A DNA stretch of 59,582 nt, taken from NCBI GenBank assembly GCA_018971025.1, contig JAGWVE010000006.1:1-59582 (forward strand). The letters are read 5' to 3'. Origin of the DNA: Bacteroidota bacterium (lineage in GTDB: Bacteria; Bacteroidota; Bacteroidia; Chitinophagales; Chitinophagaceae). A model generated the notes under the pieces. It did no database searches. It saw only the letters and a list, made by a program, of their open reading frames with translations, and was not told the origin of the DNA. This document shows, piece after piece, positions 25,284 through 34,288 of the stretch. The position numbers were made by a program, and so were the translations under genes. Positions within the stretch are counted from its first letter, which is position 1, and the number at the start of each line of letters is the position of its first letter.

Positions 25284-25386
25284 AAATCCTTTATGCAAAG
25301 GGATTACAGGCTTTTTATAAAAAATAGCTTCTGTGTAATAAGTGCCTATAATACTCGGAAATCCTTTGCTGTAAAGGGTTTCAGGC
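25284..25386. repeat. Pair of imperfect direct repeats in the HU upstream gap
   Basis: Two 28-base copies (25284-25311 and 25359-25386) share AAATCCTTT at the left and AAAGGG-TT-CAGGC at the right, differing mostly in the middle and by a one-base shift. The starts are 75 bases apart. Each copy also contains a short inverted repeat (AATCCTTT and AAAGGGATT). The ~295-base gap 25184-25478 contains the HU promoter and these repeats; I see no gene in it. Confidence 0.5.
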
Positions 25387-25478
25387 GATATTGCCTAAGA
25401 TTCAATGCCCGTAAGGGTTGTAGAACAATATAATGAAGATTTGTGATTACCAAAATGAAAATTTAAATCTATCCACAC

Positions 25479-25784
25479 TCAATTCACAACTGCCATTAAT
25501 GACTTAAAACCTATGGTTAAAGAGCCCCAAAGCATTGTGGCGTCTTGTCTTAAGGCCGCCGCGTAGGTGTCGATATACTTGTCATATTGTTCCCTGTTTT
25601 CTATAAAATATTGCACGGCATAAGTAGGTCCGTCACTATCATCGATGTCTAATATTCGAACAAAATGATGATGGGTAAAACATCCCGTGCGCAAAACGGC
25701 AGGTATATGGGTGTTTTTCATCCAGTTTACCCAGTTTTCGTGAATACTAGGGTCAATTTTGGTGGTTACGTTGTATAATAGCAT
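25479..25784 (-). CDS. DUF4286 family protein
   Basis: 101 residues, cytoplasmic, without a signal peptide. MLLYNVTTKIDPSIHENWVNWMKNTHIPAVL is the DUF4286 opening (a ferredoxin-like alpha-beta fold), followed by YAVQYFIENREQYDKYI. The function is unknown. It begins 21 bases before the start... of the exonuclease III stop on the same strand, being downstream of xth; co-transcription with xth is likely. Confidence 0.82.
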   Translation of the reverse strand: MLLYNVTTKIDPSIHENWVNWMKNTHIPAVLRTGCFTHHHFVRILDIDDSDGPTYAVQYFIENREQYDKYIDTYAAALRQDATMLWGSLTIGFKSLMAVVN

Positions 25785-25804
25785 GGCTAACAGGTATATA
25801 TGTG

Positions 25805-26587
25805 TTATTTGCCTTTTAAAGGGCTTAATTCTACAAAAATAGGGCAGTGGTCACTGTGTTTGACCTCCGGAAAAATAGAGGCGCTTTTTAGAGCAGTTGA
25901 GAGCGAATCTGTTACACAAATATAATCGATGCGCCATCCCTTGTTTTGTAAACGTACTGATGGAAAACGCTGACTCCACCAGGAGTATCCACCTGTAAAT
26001 TCAGGATTCAGGTGTCTAAAACTATCTATCCACCCCGTATTTAAAAACTGATCCATCCAGGCACGCTCTTCTGGTAAAAATCCAGAGCTCTTTTTATTGC
26101 CTTTAGGGTCATGAATATCAATTTCACGGTGGGCAATATTATAATCACCTACTACAATCAGTTGCGGTCTTTTTTTTCTTAGAGCAGCAAGGTGTTGATC
26201 AAATTCAGAGAGCCACTGGTATTTGTAGTTCTGTCTTTCATCACCACTGGTACCAGAAGGGAAATAAGCATTCACAATACTAACGGCTCCAAAATCTGCT
26301 TGAATAACCCTTCCTTCAAAATCAGACTGCTCAATGCCCGTTCCATACACGACATTGTCTGGTTTTATTTTTGTAAAAATAGCAACGCCACTATATCCTT
26401 TTTTTTGTGCCGAAAACCAGTAGCTCTCATAGCCTAATTTTTCAATTTCAGAAACATCAACGTCATCTTTGGTGGCTTTGGTTTCTTGCAAACAAATAAT
26501 ATCTGCAGGGTTCTCCGCAAGCCACTCAGTAAAACCTTTTTTGATGGCAGCTCTGATGCCGTTAACGTTGTAAGATATAATGCGCAT
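25805..26587 (-). CDS. xth: Exodeoxyribonuclease III
   Basis: 260 residues of the exonuclease III/AP endonuclease family. MRIISYNVNGIRAAIKKGF starts the fold. Catalytic motifs are LQETK (metal-binding Glu, about 34-38), VNAYFPSG, GDYNIAHREIDIHDP (the Asp-Asn pair), and KHSDHCPIFVEL (catalytic Asp-His) near the C-terminus. The WWSQRF and WRIDYICVT segments are usual. It cuts at abasic sites and trims 3' ends in base excision repair. It directly abuts the 26588 gene upstream (no gap) and precedes the DUF4286 gene by 20 bases. Confidence 0.94.
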   Translation of the reverse strand: MRIISYNVNGIRAAIKKGFTEWLAENPADIICLQETKATKDDVDVSEIEKLGYESYWFSAQKKGYSGVAIFTKIKPDNVVYGTGIEQSDFEGRVIQADFGAVSIVNAYFPSGTSGDERQNYKYQWLSEFDQHLAALRKKRPQLIVVGDYNIAHREIDIHDPKGNKKSSGFLPEERAWMDQFLNTGWIDSFRHLNPEFTGGYSWWSQRFPSVRLQNKGWRIDYICVTDSLSTALKSASIFPEVKHSDHCPIFVELSPLKGK

Positions 26588-27943
26588 TTATAATAAAAAT
26601 TTATTGTAAGCGATGAGTAATAATTCTTTGATCATTGTTGGATTGTTATAGCCATTAATGAGCATAAAATTTTCGGGATCTGTTTTTCCTTTAACAATAC
26701 CAATCAGTTGATTGTTGATATACAATTCTTTCATTTCATTGTTCCAGAAACTATAAATCGTAAAATGTGCACCGTTAATTTTTCCGGTCATTTGATAATC
26801 ATAGTTCACTTTAAACGTGTAGTCTTCTTTGCTAATACTAGCTGTAGAGCTACTATCTATACCATTGGTAGTTTTGTCTAAATAAATTTGCTTAAGTGGG
26901 TCGCCTACATATTTAAAAATCCCAAAAACGGCAACGGTGTCTTTGCCTCGAAGCATGAGGTTAACCATACCAGGCAAGAAATTGGTAAATATGTCTTTTT
27001 TACTAATGGCCTGACCAAAGGGGTCTATTTCAGTTGCAAGTTTGATGGTATAATTTTTGTCTTGGTAAACATCTCTGCATTCCTGTCTTAAATAAATAAA
27101 ATCAGAACTAGACATGTTGCCTGTTTCTTTCATTTTGGAAAGTAGCAGCGGCGATGCGCTACTATCTATTAATTTGCGCTTGACCCAAATTTCATCATAC
27201 AGCTGCTCACCCATTCTAAGCACTTCTGGATTGCCCTCCATGTTAAATTGCCAAACACTTTTATTTTCTTTTACTTCAATTTTAGTTGCATTTTTTAGGT
27301 GCTTTAAAATAAAATTATCTGCATAATATACGGGTGGTGCTTTTATTTCAACCACTTCGGTTGTATTGCTGCTATCTAGCGCCATTTGAAGCCCTACCTG
27401 CACCAGAGAGCCAAAGCTTTTTTTCGTTAAAAAAATATTTTTTGGACTAATACCACCACCACTGCTAGCTGTTGTTGTTATGGCTGCAAAAATATTTTGA
27501 TCATTGATGATTTGCTTTTGACCATTGGCGAGCAAAATGCTAATTTGGAAAACACTTTTTGATTTTTTAATAATAACAGTATCTTCTAATTGGCTCATGG
27601 AGCCTGACATAAAAGTGGATGGGTCATACTCATAGAGCTCTACAAATAAATGCCAGGTACTTGTGTCATTTGTTTTAAAAGAAGCATTGTTGTTTTTTAG
27701 GGCTTCGGGGGTATAATAAATTTGAATTGGAAGCGCTTCTTCTACAAGCGTTAGGTTGTAATTACTACTCAGTAAGGTTTTTAGTTTAGCCGTTATGCCG
27801 GCCTGAATATTTGGGTCTTCTAAATAATACATGGTAGGGCCAAACATAGAATAGCTTCTGATAGATTCTATCACCACCTTATTTTGTGCCTCCAAGTAAA
27901 AGCTTGTTAGCATAAATAGGCATATATAAACCACTCTTTTCAT
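26588..27943 (-). CDS. Secreted protein of unknown function
   Basis: 451 residues with a signal peptide (MKRVVYICLFMLTSFYLEA, cleavage before QNK). I do not recognise the family. The body is mixed, with many beta-prone stretches, an aliphatic/aromatic pattern, YYLEDPNIQAGITAKLKTLL early, and a C-terminal third (IYSFWNNEMKELYINNQL then GIVKGKTDPENFMLINGYNN) that looks like a folded domain ending in a helix. It has no cysteine cluster or repeat. Probably periplasmic. Its stop is adjacent to the xth start, so the genes may share a message. Confidence 0.7.
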   Translation of the reverse strand: MKRVVYICLFMLTSFYLEAQNKVVIESIRSYSMFGPTMYYLEDPNIQAGITAKLKTLLSSNYNLTLVEEALPIQIYYTPEALKNNNASFKTNDTSTWHLFVELYEYDPSTFMSGSMSQLEDTVIIKKSKSVFQISILLANGQKQIINDQNIFAAITTTASSGGGISPKNIFLTKKSFGSLVQVGLQMALDSSNTTEVVEIKAPPVYYADNFILKHLKNATKIEVKENKSVWQFNMEGNPEVLRMGEQLYDEIWVKRKLIDSSASPLLLSKMKETGNMSSSDFIYLRQECRDVYQDKNYTIKLATEIDPFGQAISKKDIFTNFLPGMVNLMLRGKDTVAVFGIFKYVGDPLKQIYLDKTTNGIDSSSTASISKEDYTFKVNYDYQMTGKINGAHFTIYSFWNNEMKELYINNQLIGIVKGKTDPENFMLINGYNNPTMIKELLLIAYNKFLL

Positions 27944-28021
27944 ACGGAGGCTAAATTACAACCTGTCTTTTATTATTAACAATTTTATTACAGGCCATTC
28001 GTTATCATTGTAACATCAATT

Positions 28022-28753
28022 ATGGAACATACAGAAAGAATCATACCCGCCAAAGAGTTTGTTTACTTAGATGGCCCCAAGCCACGTATCAATGAGCTCT
28101 CTTTTGCCTGGGATATTTTTACCCAGTTCATTAAAGGCTTTAGAACACTACATTTTTTAGACCCATGTATTACTGTTTTTGGATCTGCGCGTTATCAGCC
28201 AGATCATCCTTATTACAAGGCGGCTGCTGAATTTGGTAAGCGCATTGCCAATATTGGCTTTACCACTATGACTGGTGGTGGTCCTGGTATTATGGAGGCA
28301 GCTAATAAAGGTGCCATGGAAGCAGGCGGAAAATCTGTGGGCTGTAACATTAAGTTACCTTTTGAACAGCAGCCTAACCCGTACATGCACAAATGGATTA
28401 CTTTCGATTACTTTTTTGTTCGAAAAGTTTTGATGGTGAAATATTCTTACGCATTTATTATTATGCCGGGTGGCTTTGGTACCATGGATGAATTTTTTGA
28501 AACATTAACCCTAGCGCAAACAGGTGTGATCAATGATTTCCCTATTGTTATTTATGGGAAAGAATATTTTCAGCCACTCATTGATATGGTGGATGCCATG
28601 GTGGTAAAAGGCACCATATCACCAGAAGACAAAAAGCTCATGCTCTTTACTGATGATATTGATGAAGGGATGCAATACATTCAAGCGTACGTCAAAAAAA
28701 ATTATACCGTAAAGCCACGCAAAAGATTGTGGTGGCTTTTTGAAAAAGTATAA
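28022..28753 (+). CDS. LOG family protein (TIGR00730, Rossmann fold)
   Basis: 243 residues. Hallmarks are ITVFGSAR (about 51-58), TMTGGGPGIMEAANKGAMEAGG (77-98) and the LOG motif MPGGFGTMDEFFETL (about 149-163). The family includes cytokinin-activating phosphoribohydrolases that release a base from nucleoside 5'-monophosphates; many bacterial members have unknown targets. The N- and C-terminal extensions relative to the shortest LOG proteins are usual for this type. It ends convergently with the methionine-synthase gene. Confidence 0.9.
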   Translation: MEHTERIIPAKEFVYLDGPKPRINELSFAWDIFTQFIKGFRTLHFLDPCITVFGSARYQPDHPYYKAAAEFGKRIANIGFTTMTGGGPGIMEAANKGAMEAGGKSVGCNIKLPFEQQPNPYMHKWITFDYFFVRKVLMVKYSYAFIIMPGGFGTMDEFFETLTLAQTGVINDFPIVIYGKEYFQPLIDMVDAMVVKGTISPEDKKLMLFTDDIDEGMQYIQAYVKKNYTVKPRKRLWWLFEKV

Positions 28754-28767
28754 TGATATTATACTTT
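28745..28767. terminator. A/T-rich hairpin at convergent gene ends
   Basis: Perfect 10-bp arms AAAGTATAAT and ATTATACTTT around GAT; it contains both stop codons of the convergent genes. Without G+C it is a weak terminator at best. Confidence 0.4.
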
Positions 28768-31477
28768 ATTCAAGTACCGGACGAAGCCAACGCTCTGCTT
28801 CTTCTAATGACATATTTTTTCTGGTCGCATAATCCTTTAATTGGTCTTGCATAATTTTTCCAAGCCCATAGTAAGTGCTTTGTGGATTTGCAAAATACCA
28901 TCCACACACCGATGACGCTGGGTACATGGCTAAATTTTCTGTTAGCTCAATGCCAATTGTATCCGTAACGTTTAAGAGTTCAAATAACTTATATTTTTCG
29001 GTGTGGTCCGGACAAGCAGGATAGCCTGGCGCAGGTCTGATACCTACGTATTTTTCTCCAATGAGTGCGGCATTATCTAAACTTTCAGAAGGCGCATATC
29101 CCCAATCTGATTTTCTAGTTTGCAAGTGTAGGTATTCAGCAAAAGCCTCTGCTAGCCTGTCTGCTAGGGCTTGCAACATAATTTTATTATAATCGTCGTG
29201 CTGCGCTTCAAAGGCTTTAATATGCTGTTCAATACCTTTAATGGTTACCGCAAATGCGCCTATAAAATCTTGTGTATTACATTCTGTAGGTGCTATAAAA
29301 TCTGCTAATGAAAAGTTAGGTTGCCCTGGTGCTTTTTTAATTTGTTGTCTTAAAAAAGAAAGTTTTACTGGTTTTTCGGCTGCAACTATTACATCATCTG
29401 CATCACTGTTGGCTGGCCAAAAACCAATGATACCATCTGCGGTTAACCAGTTATTAGCAATGATGGTATCTAATAACGCATTCGCATCTGCGTATAATTT
29501 GCTGGCTTCTTTTCCGACAACTTCATCTGTTAAAATAGCTGGAAAATTTCCGTGCATTTCCCAAGTAATAAAAAATGGTTTCCAGTCTATAAATTCTCTT
29601 AGTACCGTTAGGTCAACATTTTTATAGAGCTTAGTGCCGGTGTATGATGGTGTAACGGGTTTGTATGTTTCCCAGTCAATGGCTACTTTATTTCCAAGTG
29701 CCTCAGTGTAAGACAGATATTCTTTGGTAGGCTTTTTATTATCAAATTGATCTTTGAGTTTCGCATAATCGGATTGTGTATCAGATAAAAATGCTGCTTG
29801 TTGATCTTTGCTTAATAAAGATCCTGCAACGGTTACGCTTCTAGAAGCATCTAGCACGTGAATCACATCTTTATATGCTGGTGCGATTTTTACCGCTGTA
29901 TGAATTTTAGAAGTAGTGGCACCACCAATTAGCAATGGCTGCTTCATGCCTCTGCGGCTCATTTCTTTAGCGATATGCACCATTTCATCCAGTGATGGCG
30001 TGATGAGGCCACTAAGTCCAATGATGTCTACATTTTCTTTTTGTGCAGCTTCTAATATTTTATCTGTGGGTACCATAACGCCTAGGTCAATAATGTCGTA
30101 GCCATTACAACCTAATACCACACCTACAATATTTTTTCCAATGTCATGTACGTCACCTTTTACGGTTGCTAATAATATTTTAGCAGCACCCGCAGCCTCT
30201 GTGTTGGTGGTACCGGCAGCCAAATGCGCTTGTTTACGTTCTTCTTTTTCCGCTTCAATAAATGGGGTTAATACCGCCACCGATTTTTTCATCACACGGG
30301 CACTTTTTACAACCTGTGGCAAAAACATTTTTCCGGCGCCAAATAAATCACCCACAATATTCATTCCGTCCATGAGTGGCCCTTCAATTACATCGAGTGG
30401 CTTTGGATATTTTTGTCTTGCTTCTTCGGTATCAGCGTCTATGTATTCTGTAATACCATTGATGAGTGCATGCGCGAGTCTTTTTTCGACAGGCTCGTTT
30501 CTCCAAGCTTCATCTTTTATTTCAACCTTACCTTTTGCTTTAACGGTTTCAGCATGTGCAATAAGCTTTTCTGTGGCTTCGTTGTTGTCGTTATTTTTAT
30601 TAAGGAGCACATCTTCACAAAGTTGACGAAGCGTTGGTTCTATTTCATCATAAACCACTAACTGCCCTGCGTTTACAATACCCATACCCATGCCTGCTTT
30701 GATCGCATGGAATAAAAACACAGAATGAATGGCTTCTCTCACGTGGTCATTGCCTCTAAAAGAAAAAGAAACGTTGGATACGCCACCACTTACTTTGGTG
30801 AGCGGCATTCTTTTTTTAATTTCTCTAGTCGCTTCAATAAAATCTACTGCATAATTATTATGTTCTTCGATACCTGTTGCTACTGCAAAAATATTGGGAT
30901 CAAAAATGATGTCTTCGGGAGGAAAGCCAACTTTAGTAGTTAAAATATTGTAAGCTCTTTGGCAAATTTCAATTTTTCGTTCTTTGGTATCGGCTTGTCC
31001 CACTTCATCAAATGCCATTACTATAACCGCTGCGCCATATGCTTTGCACTTAAATGCTTGTTCAATAAATTTCTCTTCTCCTTCTTTCATAGAGATAGAG
31101 TTTACGATACATTTTCCTTGTACACATTTTAAACCAGCTTCAATAATTTCAAATTTAGAGCTATCAATCATGATGGGAATACGTGCAATATCCGGCTCAC
31201 TTTGTAGTAAATTTAAAAATGTAGTCATGGCTTCTACGCCATCTAGTAAGGCGTCATCCATGTTTACGTCAAGCACCTGCGCGCCGCTTTCTACTTGTTG
31301 TCTAGCAACAGATAAAGCTTCTTCATATTTATTTTCTCTGATCAGACGCGCAAATTTTTTAGACCCTGTTACATTGGTTCTTTCACCAACGTTCACAAAA
31401 TTTGTTTCGGGCCTAATAACAAGCGGCTCTAATCCGGCTAATCTTAAATAGGGTTGTATCGTATTATTTGAACTCAT
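28766..31477 (-). CDS. metH: Methionine synthase, folate-B12-activation part (split MetH)
   Basis: 903 residues covering three of the four MetH modules. The pterin-binding domain runs to about 290 ([14 protein letters not shown] at 29-42, [21 protein letters not shown]). The B12 cap and binding domains cover about 330-560, with the cobalt-ligand motif GDVHDIGKN and lower-ligand H444. The AdoMet-reactivation domain is at the C-terminus ([12 protein letters not shown]). The homocysteine module is a separate gene 16 bases upstream. Together they make cobalamin-dependent methionine from homocysteine and methyltetrahydrofolate. Confidence 0.96.
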   Translation of the reverse strand: MSSNNTIQPYLRLAGLEPLVIRPETNFVNVGERTNVTGSKKFARLIRENKYEEALSVARQQVESGAQVLDVNMDDALLDGVEAMTTFLNLLQSEPDIARIPIMIDSSKFEIIEAGLKCVQGKCIVNSISMKEGEEKFIEQAFKCKAYGAAVIVMAFDEVGQADTKERKIEICQRAYNILTTKVGFPPEDIIFDPNIFAVATGIEEHNNYAVDFIEATREIKKRMPLTKVSGGVSNVSFSFRGNDHVREAIHSVFLFHAIKAGMGMGIVNAGQLVVYDEIEPTLRQLCEDVLLNKNNDNNEATEKLIAHAETVKAKGKVEIKDEAWRNEPVEKRLAHALINGITEYIDADTEEARQKYPKPLDVIEGPLMDGMNIVGDLFGAGKMFLPQVVKSARVMKKSVAVLTPFIEAEKEERKQAHLAAGTTNTEAAGAAKILLATVKGDVHDIGKNIVGVVLGCNGYDIIDLGVMVPTDKILEAAQKENVDIIGLSGLITPSLDEMVHIAKEMSRRGMKQPLLIGGATTSKIHTAVKIAPAYKDVIHVLDASRSVTVAGSLLSKDQQAAFLSDTQSDYAKLKDQFDNKKPTKEYLSYTEALGNKVAIDWETYKPVTPSYTGTKLYKNVDLTVLREFIDWKPFFITWEMHGNFPAILTDEVVGKEASKLYADANALLDTIIANNWLTADGIIGFWPANSDADDVIVAAEKPVKLSFLRQQIKKAPGQPNFSLADFIAPTECNTQDFIGAFAVTIKGIEQHIKAFEAQHDDYNKIMLQALADRLAEAFAEYLHLQTRKSDWGYAPSESLDNAALIGEKYVGIRPAPGYPACPDHTEKYKLFELLNVTDTIGIELTENLAMYPASSVCGWYFANPQSTYYGLGKIMQDQLKDYATRKNMSLEEAERWLRPVLE

Positions 31478-31493
31478 AAAAATCTAATTGTAC

Positions 31494-32516
31494 TTATGCG
31501 ATTGAAGTAGCTACTGCAGGTCTTTTTCTTGGCGCAATTTTTTTAACGTGGTCTGCAATATGTTTGATATGATCTGGTGTAGTTCCGCAACATCCGCCCA
31601 CAATATTTACAAATCCTTGGTTGGCCCACTCTTCAATAAAATGGGCTGTTTGGTGTGGCGCTTCGTCATATTCACCCATGGCATTGGGTAGGCCAGCATT
31701 GGGATATGCAGAGGTAAAACAAGATGCAATTTGACTTAATTCTTCTATGTGGCTGCGCATTTCAGCGGCACCTAATGCACAGTTTAAACCAACGCTGAGT
31801 GGTTCTGCGTGTTTGATAGACGTATAAAATGCTTCGAGTGTTTGACCGCTAAGGGTTCTTCCTGAAGCATCCGTAATCGTCCCGCTAATCATGATGGGTA
31901 ATTCAGGAATATTGTTTTCTCTAAAAAACTCTTTGGCAGCAAATATGGCTGCCTTTGCATTGAGGGTGTCAAAAATGGTTTCGATTAGTAACACGTCAAC
32001 ACCGCCATCTACGAGTCCTTTGATTTGCTCTTTGTATGCAACAACTACTTCATCAAAAGTTACCGCTCTAAATCCAGGATTGTTTACATCCGGCGATAAA
32101 CTGAGTGTTTTATTTAATGGCCCAATGGCACCTGCTACAAATTTAGGTCCGCCATCTTTATTTTCTAGTGAAAACTCTTCAACAGCACGTCTAGCGCAGT
32201 TTGCAGCTGCCACGTTTAATTGATAGGCATAGGCTTGCATATCATAATCTGCCATCGCAATGGTGGTACTACTAAACGTATTGGTTTCAATAATATCGGC
32301 ACCCGCTGCTAAATATTGTTTGTGAATACCTACAATGATATCTGGCTGTGTAATGCAAAGCATATCATTGTTGCCCTTTACGTCGGTGTGCCAATTTTTA
32401 AATTGTTCACCACGGTAATCGGCTTCTTCTAATTTGTGACGCTGAATCATGGTACCCATGGCACCATCAATCACTAAAATTCTGTGTTCTAATTCGTTTT
32501 TAATACTCATTGACAT
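31494..32516 (-). CDS. metH: Homocysteine S-methyltransferase part of split methionine synthase
   Basis: 340 residues, the N-terminal module of MetH on its own. [10 protein letters not shown] and the [15 protein letters not shown] segment open a (beta-alpha)8 barrel. The zinc cysteines are C246 (NCALGA) and C309/C310 (VGGCCGTTP). An alternative start two codons in (ATG at 32510) is possible. It is followed 16 bases later by the folate/B12 module, so the pair is an operon. A leader of about 160 nt with several hairpins precedes it. Confidence 0.95.
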   Translation of the reverse strand: MSMSIKNELEHRILVIDGAMGTMIQRHKLEEADYRGEQFKNWHTDVKGNNDMLCITQPDIIVGIHKQYLAAGADIIETNTFSSTTIAMADYDMQAYAYQLNVAAANCARRAVEEFSLENKDGGPKFVAGAIGPLNKTLSLSPDVNNPGFRAVTFDEVVVAYKEQIKGLVDGGVDVLLIETIFDTLNAKAAIFAAKEFFRENNIPELPIMISGTITDASGRTLSGQTLEAFYTSIKHAEPLSVGLNCALGAAEMRSHIEELSQIASCFTSAYPNAGLPNAMGEYDEAPHQTAHFIEEWANQGFVNIVGGCCGTTPDHIKHIADHVKKIAPRKRPAVATSIA

Positions 32517-32684
32517 TTTTAATTTTAAACGGACAAGCCATCTAACAAAAAAATCTAACTAAAAACGTAAGGAGCGTTTAGGGGGGCGTTGCTATCATAC
32601 GTTTATTAGTTCGATTGTATTCGAAAGTAGGGGGCTACCCGAATAGCCAGGCCGAACAATAAACAAATCCGCCTGTGCAGGACG
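32517..32684 (-). promoter_or_regulatory. Structured leader of the split metH operon, candidate attenuator or riboswitch
   Basis: The untranslated stretch holds at least three hairpins, here in plus-strand coordinates. One is GGCTA/TAGCC at 32633-32648, one TTCGA/TCGAA at 32610-32625, and one CTAAAAACG (32559-32567) with CGTTTAG (32575-32581). In the transcript the last is followed after a few bases by a run of seven U (32547-32553). An upstream CTAATAAACG segment (32595-32610 region) can compete for the same arm. I see no S-box, SAM-II or cobalamin-box sequence. Confidence 0.45.
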
Positions 32685-32692
32685 CAAAGATA
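32685..32692 (-). promoter_or_regulatory. -7 box of the metH operon
   Basis: Minus-strand TATCTTTG, exact TAnnTTTG match, in the gap just beyond the stop of the YceI-like gene. It predicts transcription starting near 32678 and a leader of about 160 nt. Confidence 0.5.
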
Positions 32693-32701
32693 CGTAAAAC
32701 C

Positions 32702-33652
32702 CTATAATTGCGTATAGTTACAGCTAATTTCTAGGTCTACTTTTTCGGTTACGGCGCTCGCATCAATATTAAAATCAGCCATCAAGACATGTAAAGCAGC
32801 TGTTGCGGCAATTTTTCCTTTACGAATGTTTAAAGTTGCAGTGGTTTTTACTGGTTTTGTTACACCATGCATGGTTAAAGTTCCAACAATGTTGGCGCTA
32901 TAAACACCATCTTTGGCAAAGTCAATGCTTTTAATATTTTGGATTAAGCCAGTAAAACTTGCCCTTGGATATTTTTCACTTTCTACGTATTCCTCATTAA
33001 AGTGTGTTTGCATTTCTGCATACTTAAATTGAAAACCTTTAAAAAGTAAACTAAAACGGAGTTCACCTGTTGCACTTATTTTACTTGACACTTCGTTATT
33101 AATGGCGCTCACATCAGGGTCTGTGGGTGATATAAATTTGATGCTACCTTTTTTTGTAGAAAAACTTAGTATGGTGTCTTTTTGTAAGGGTGTTGCAGTT
33201 GCTAACGCCATTTTTGTAGTACCTGTTTTTGCTTTAAACAATAGTACCGCTTCATTGATGACGATATTATTATCTTCTGGAAAATAGCCCGCACAAATTC
33301 CTTTGTAAGCAATGCTGTCAAAGGGTTGTACCGAATCTTGTAAAGCACCAAATGCAACCGTAATACTTCCGTTATGTGTGCTGTTTTCAATAGTTGCCAC
33401 CCAGTTTCCAGCCTCATTTTTAGAAGCTTCTTTTACGATGCCGGATAGTACTAATACTTTATCGTTATACTGCGTACTTGCTGTTTTTTCATTTTGCTTG
33501 AAAGCGTCAAGAAGCGCATTAACTTCTACATTAACCGCTATTTCATTGTTGATATTGCGGTGTGGTTTATGATACACCCACCATGCAAATCCTGCACCTG
33601 CAATAATCCCGATTACAATAAAACCTAGGGTAAATTTGATCCAAGCTTTCAT
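32702..33652 (-). CDS. Membrane-anchored OB-fold plus YceI-like protein
   Basis: 316 residues from ATG at 33652; the frame extends upstream over the recR stop but those residues are unlikely. A single membrane span lies near 5-25 (FTLGFIVIGIIAGAGFAWW). Residues about 35-140 look like a tRNA_anti-like OB domain (VNVEVNALLDAFKQNEKTAS, then VLVLSGIVKE). The C-terminal ~170 form a YceI-like lipocalin: FSTKKGSIKFISPTDPDVSA, KYPRASFTGLI, GTLTMHGVTKPV. YceI proteins bind polyisoprenoids. It follows recR by 10 bases. Confidence 0.82.
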   Translation of the reverse strand: MKAWIKFTLGFIVIGIIAGAGFAWWVYHKPHRNINNEIAVNVEVNALLDAFKQNEKTASTQYNDKVLVLSGIVKEASKNEAGNWVATIENSTHNGSITVAFGALQDSVQPFDSIAYKGICAGYFPEDNNIVINEAVLLFKAKTGTTKMALATATPLQKDTILSFSTKKGSIKFISPTDPDVSAINNEVSSKISATGELRFSLLFKGFQFKYAEMQTHFNEEYVESEKYPRASFTGLIQNIKSIDFAKDGVYSANIVGTLTMHGVTKPVKTTATLNIRKGKIAATAALHVLMADFNIDASAVTEKVDLEISCNYTQL

Positions 33653-33662
33653 ATCGTACAAT

Positions 33663-34277
33663 TTATTTAACGTATTGACCCACAGGTAATCTGTTGGTAA
33701 TACTTCTAGCAAGTGTCATTTCATCTGCATACTCTAGTTCGCCTCCAAAAGCAATACCTCTTGCAATGGTTGTTACTTTACAACCTAGCGGGGCTATCTT
33801 TTTTTGGATATAATAGATGGTGGTATCCCCCTGAATGGTTGGATTGAGCGCAAATACGATTTCTTCGGTGCTTTCTTTTTCAATTCTAGCTATCAGCGCT
33901 TCAATATTTAATTGCTCTGGCCCAATGCCATCTAATGGCGAAATAATGCCGCCAAGTACATGATAGGTCCCATTAAATTGACCGGTGCTTTCTATGGCAA
34001 TTACGTCTCTTATATTTTCAACCACACAAATCATTTGCTGGTTGCGTGCACTGTTTGAACAAATCGAACAAATATTGCCATCGCTGATATTGAAACAGCG
34101 CTGACAAAATTTTATTTCATTGCGCATTTTAGTGATTGTATCACCAAACATGGTTACATCTCCAGCGTCTTGTTTTAGTAAATGCAATACGAGGCGTAGG
34201 GCTGTTTTTTTTCCAATACCAGGTAGCTTAGCAAATTGTGCTACTGCATTTTCAAGTAAGGAAGAAGGTAGTTGCAT
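33663..34277 (-). CDS. recR: Recombination protein RecR
   Basis: 204 residues. The N-terminal helix-hairpin-helix is LPGIGKKTALRLVLHLL (18-34). Next is a four-cysteine zinc site, C58-C61-C70-C73, and a Toprim domain from about 80 (ICVVENIRDVIAIE) with ALNPTIQGDTTIYYI and ARGIAFGGELEYADEMTL. RecR with RecO helps RecA load at single-strand gaps. Length is normal. It sits between a lipoprotein gene and the YceI-like gene in a minus-strand run. Confidence 0.96.
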   Translation of the reverse strand: MQLPSSLLENAVAQFAKLPGIGKKTALRLVLHLLKQDAGDVTMFGDTITKMRNEIKFCQRCFNISDGNICSICSNSARNQQMICVVENIRDVIAIESTGQFNGTYHVLGGIISPLDGIGPEQLNIEALIARIEKESTEEIVFALNPTIQGDTTIYYIQKKIAPLGCKVTTIARGIAFGGELEYADEMTLARSITNRLPVGQYVK

Positions 34278-34288
34278 AGATTATTTTT

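Noticed and set aside
25330-25360. A possible dif-like or origin-type site in the HU gap
   Set aside because: Only a few bases resemble a XerCD site and the two half-sites are not present; no dnaA, dnaN or box cluster is near.
28766-32516. Two methionine synthase genes as a frameshifted or broken metH
   Set aside because: Each part has a proper start, stop and complete domains, with a 16-base gap between them; this split is, to my knowledge, normal in the phylum.
32585-32650. A tRNA-like look in the metH leader (GTTCGATT and hairpins)
   Set aside because: No acceptor stem or CCA end pairs up and the arms do not form a cloverleaf.
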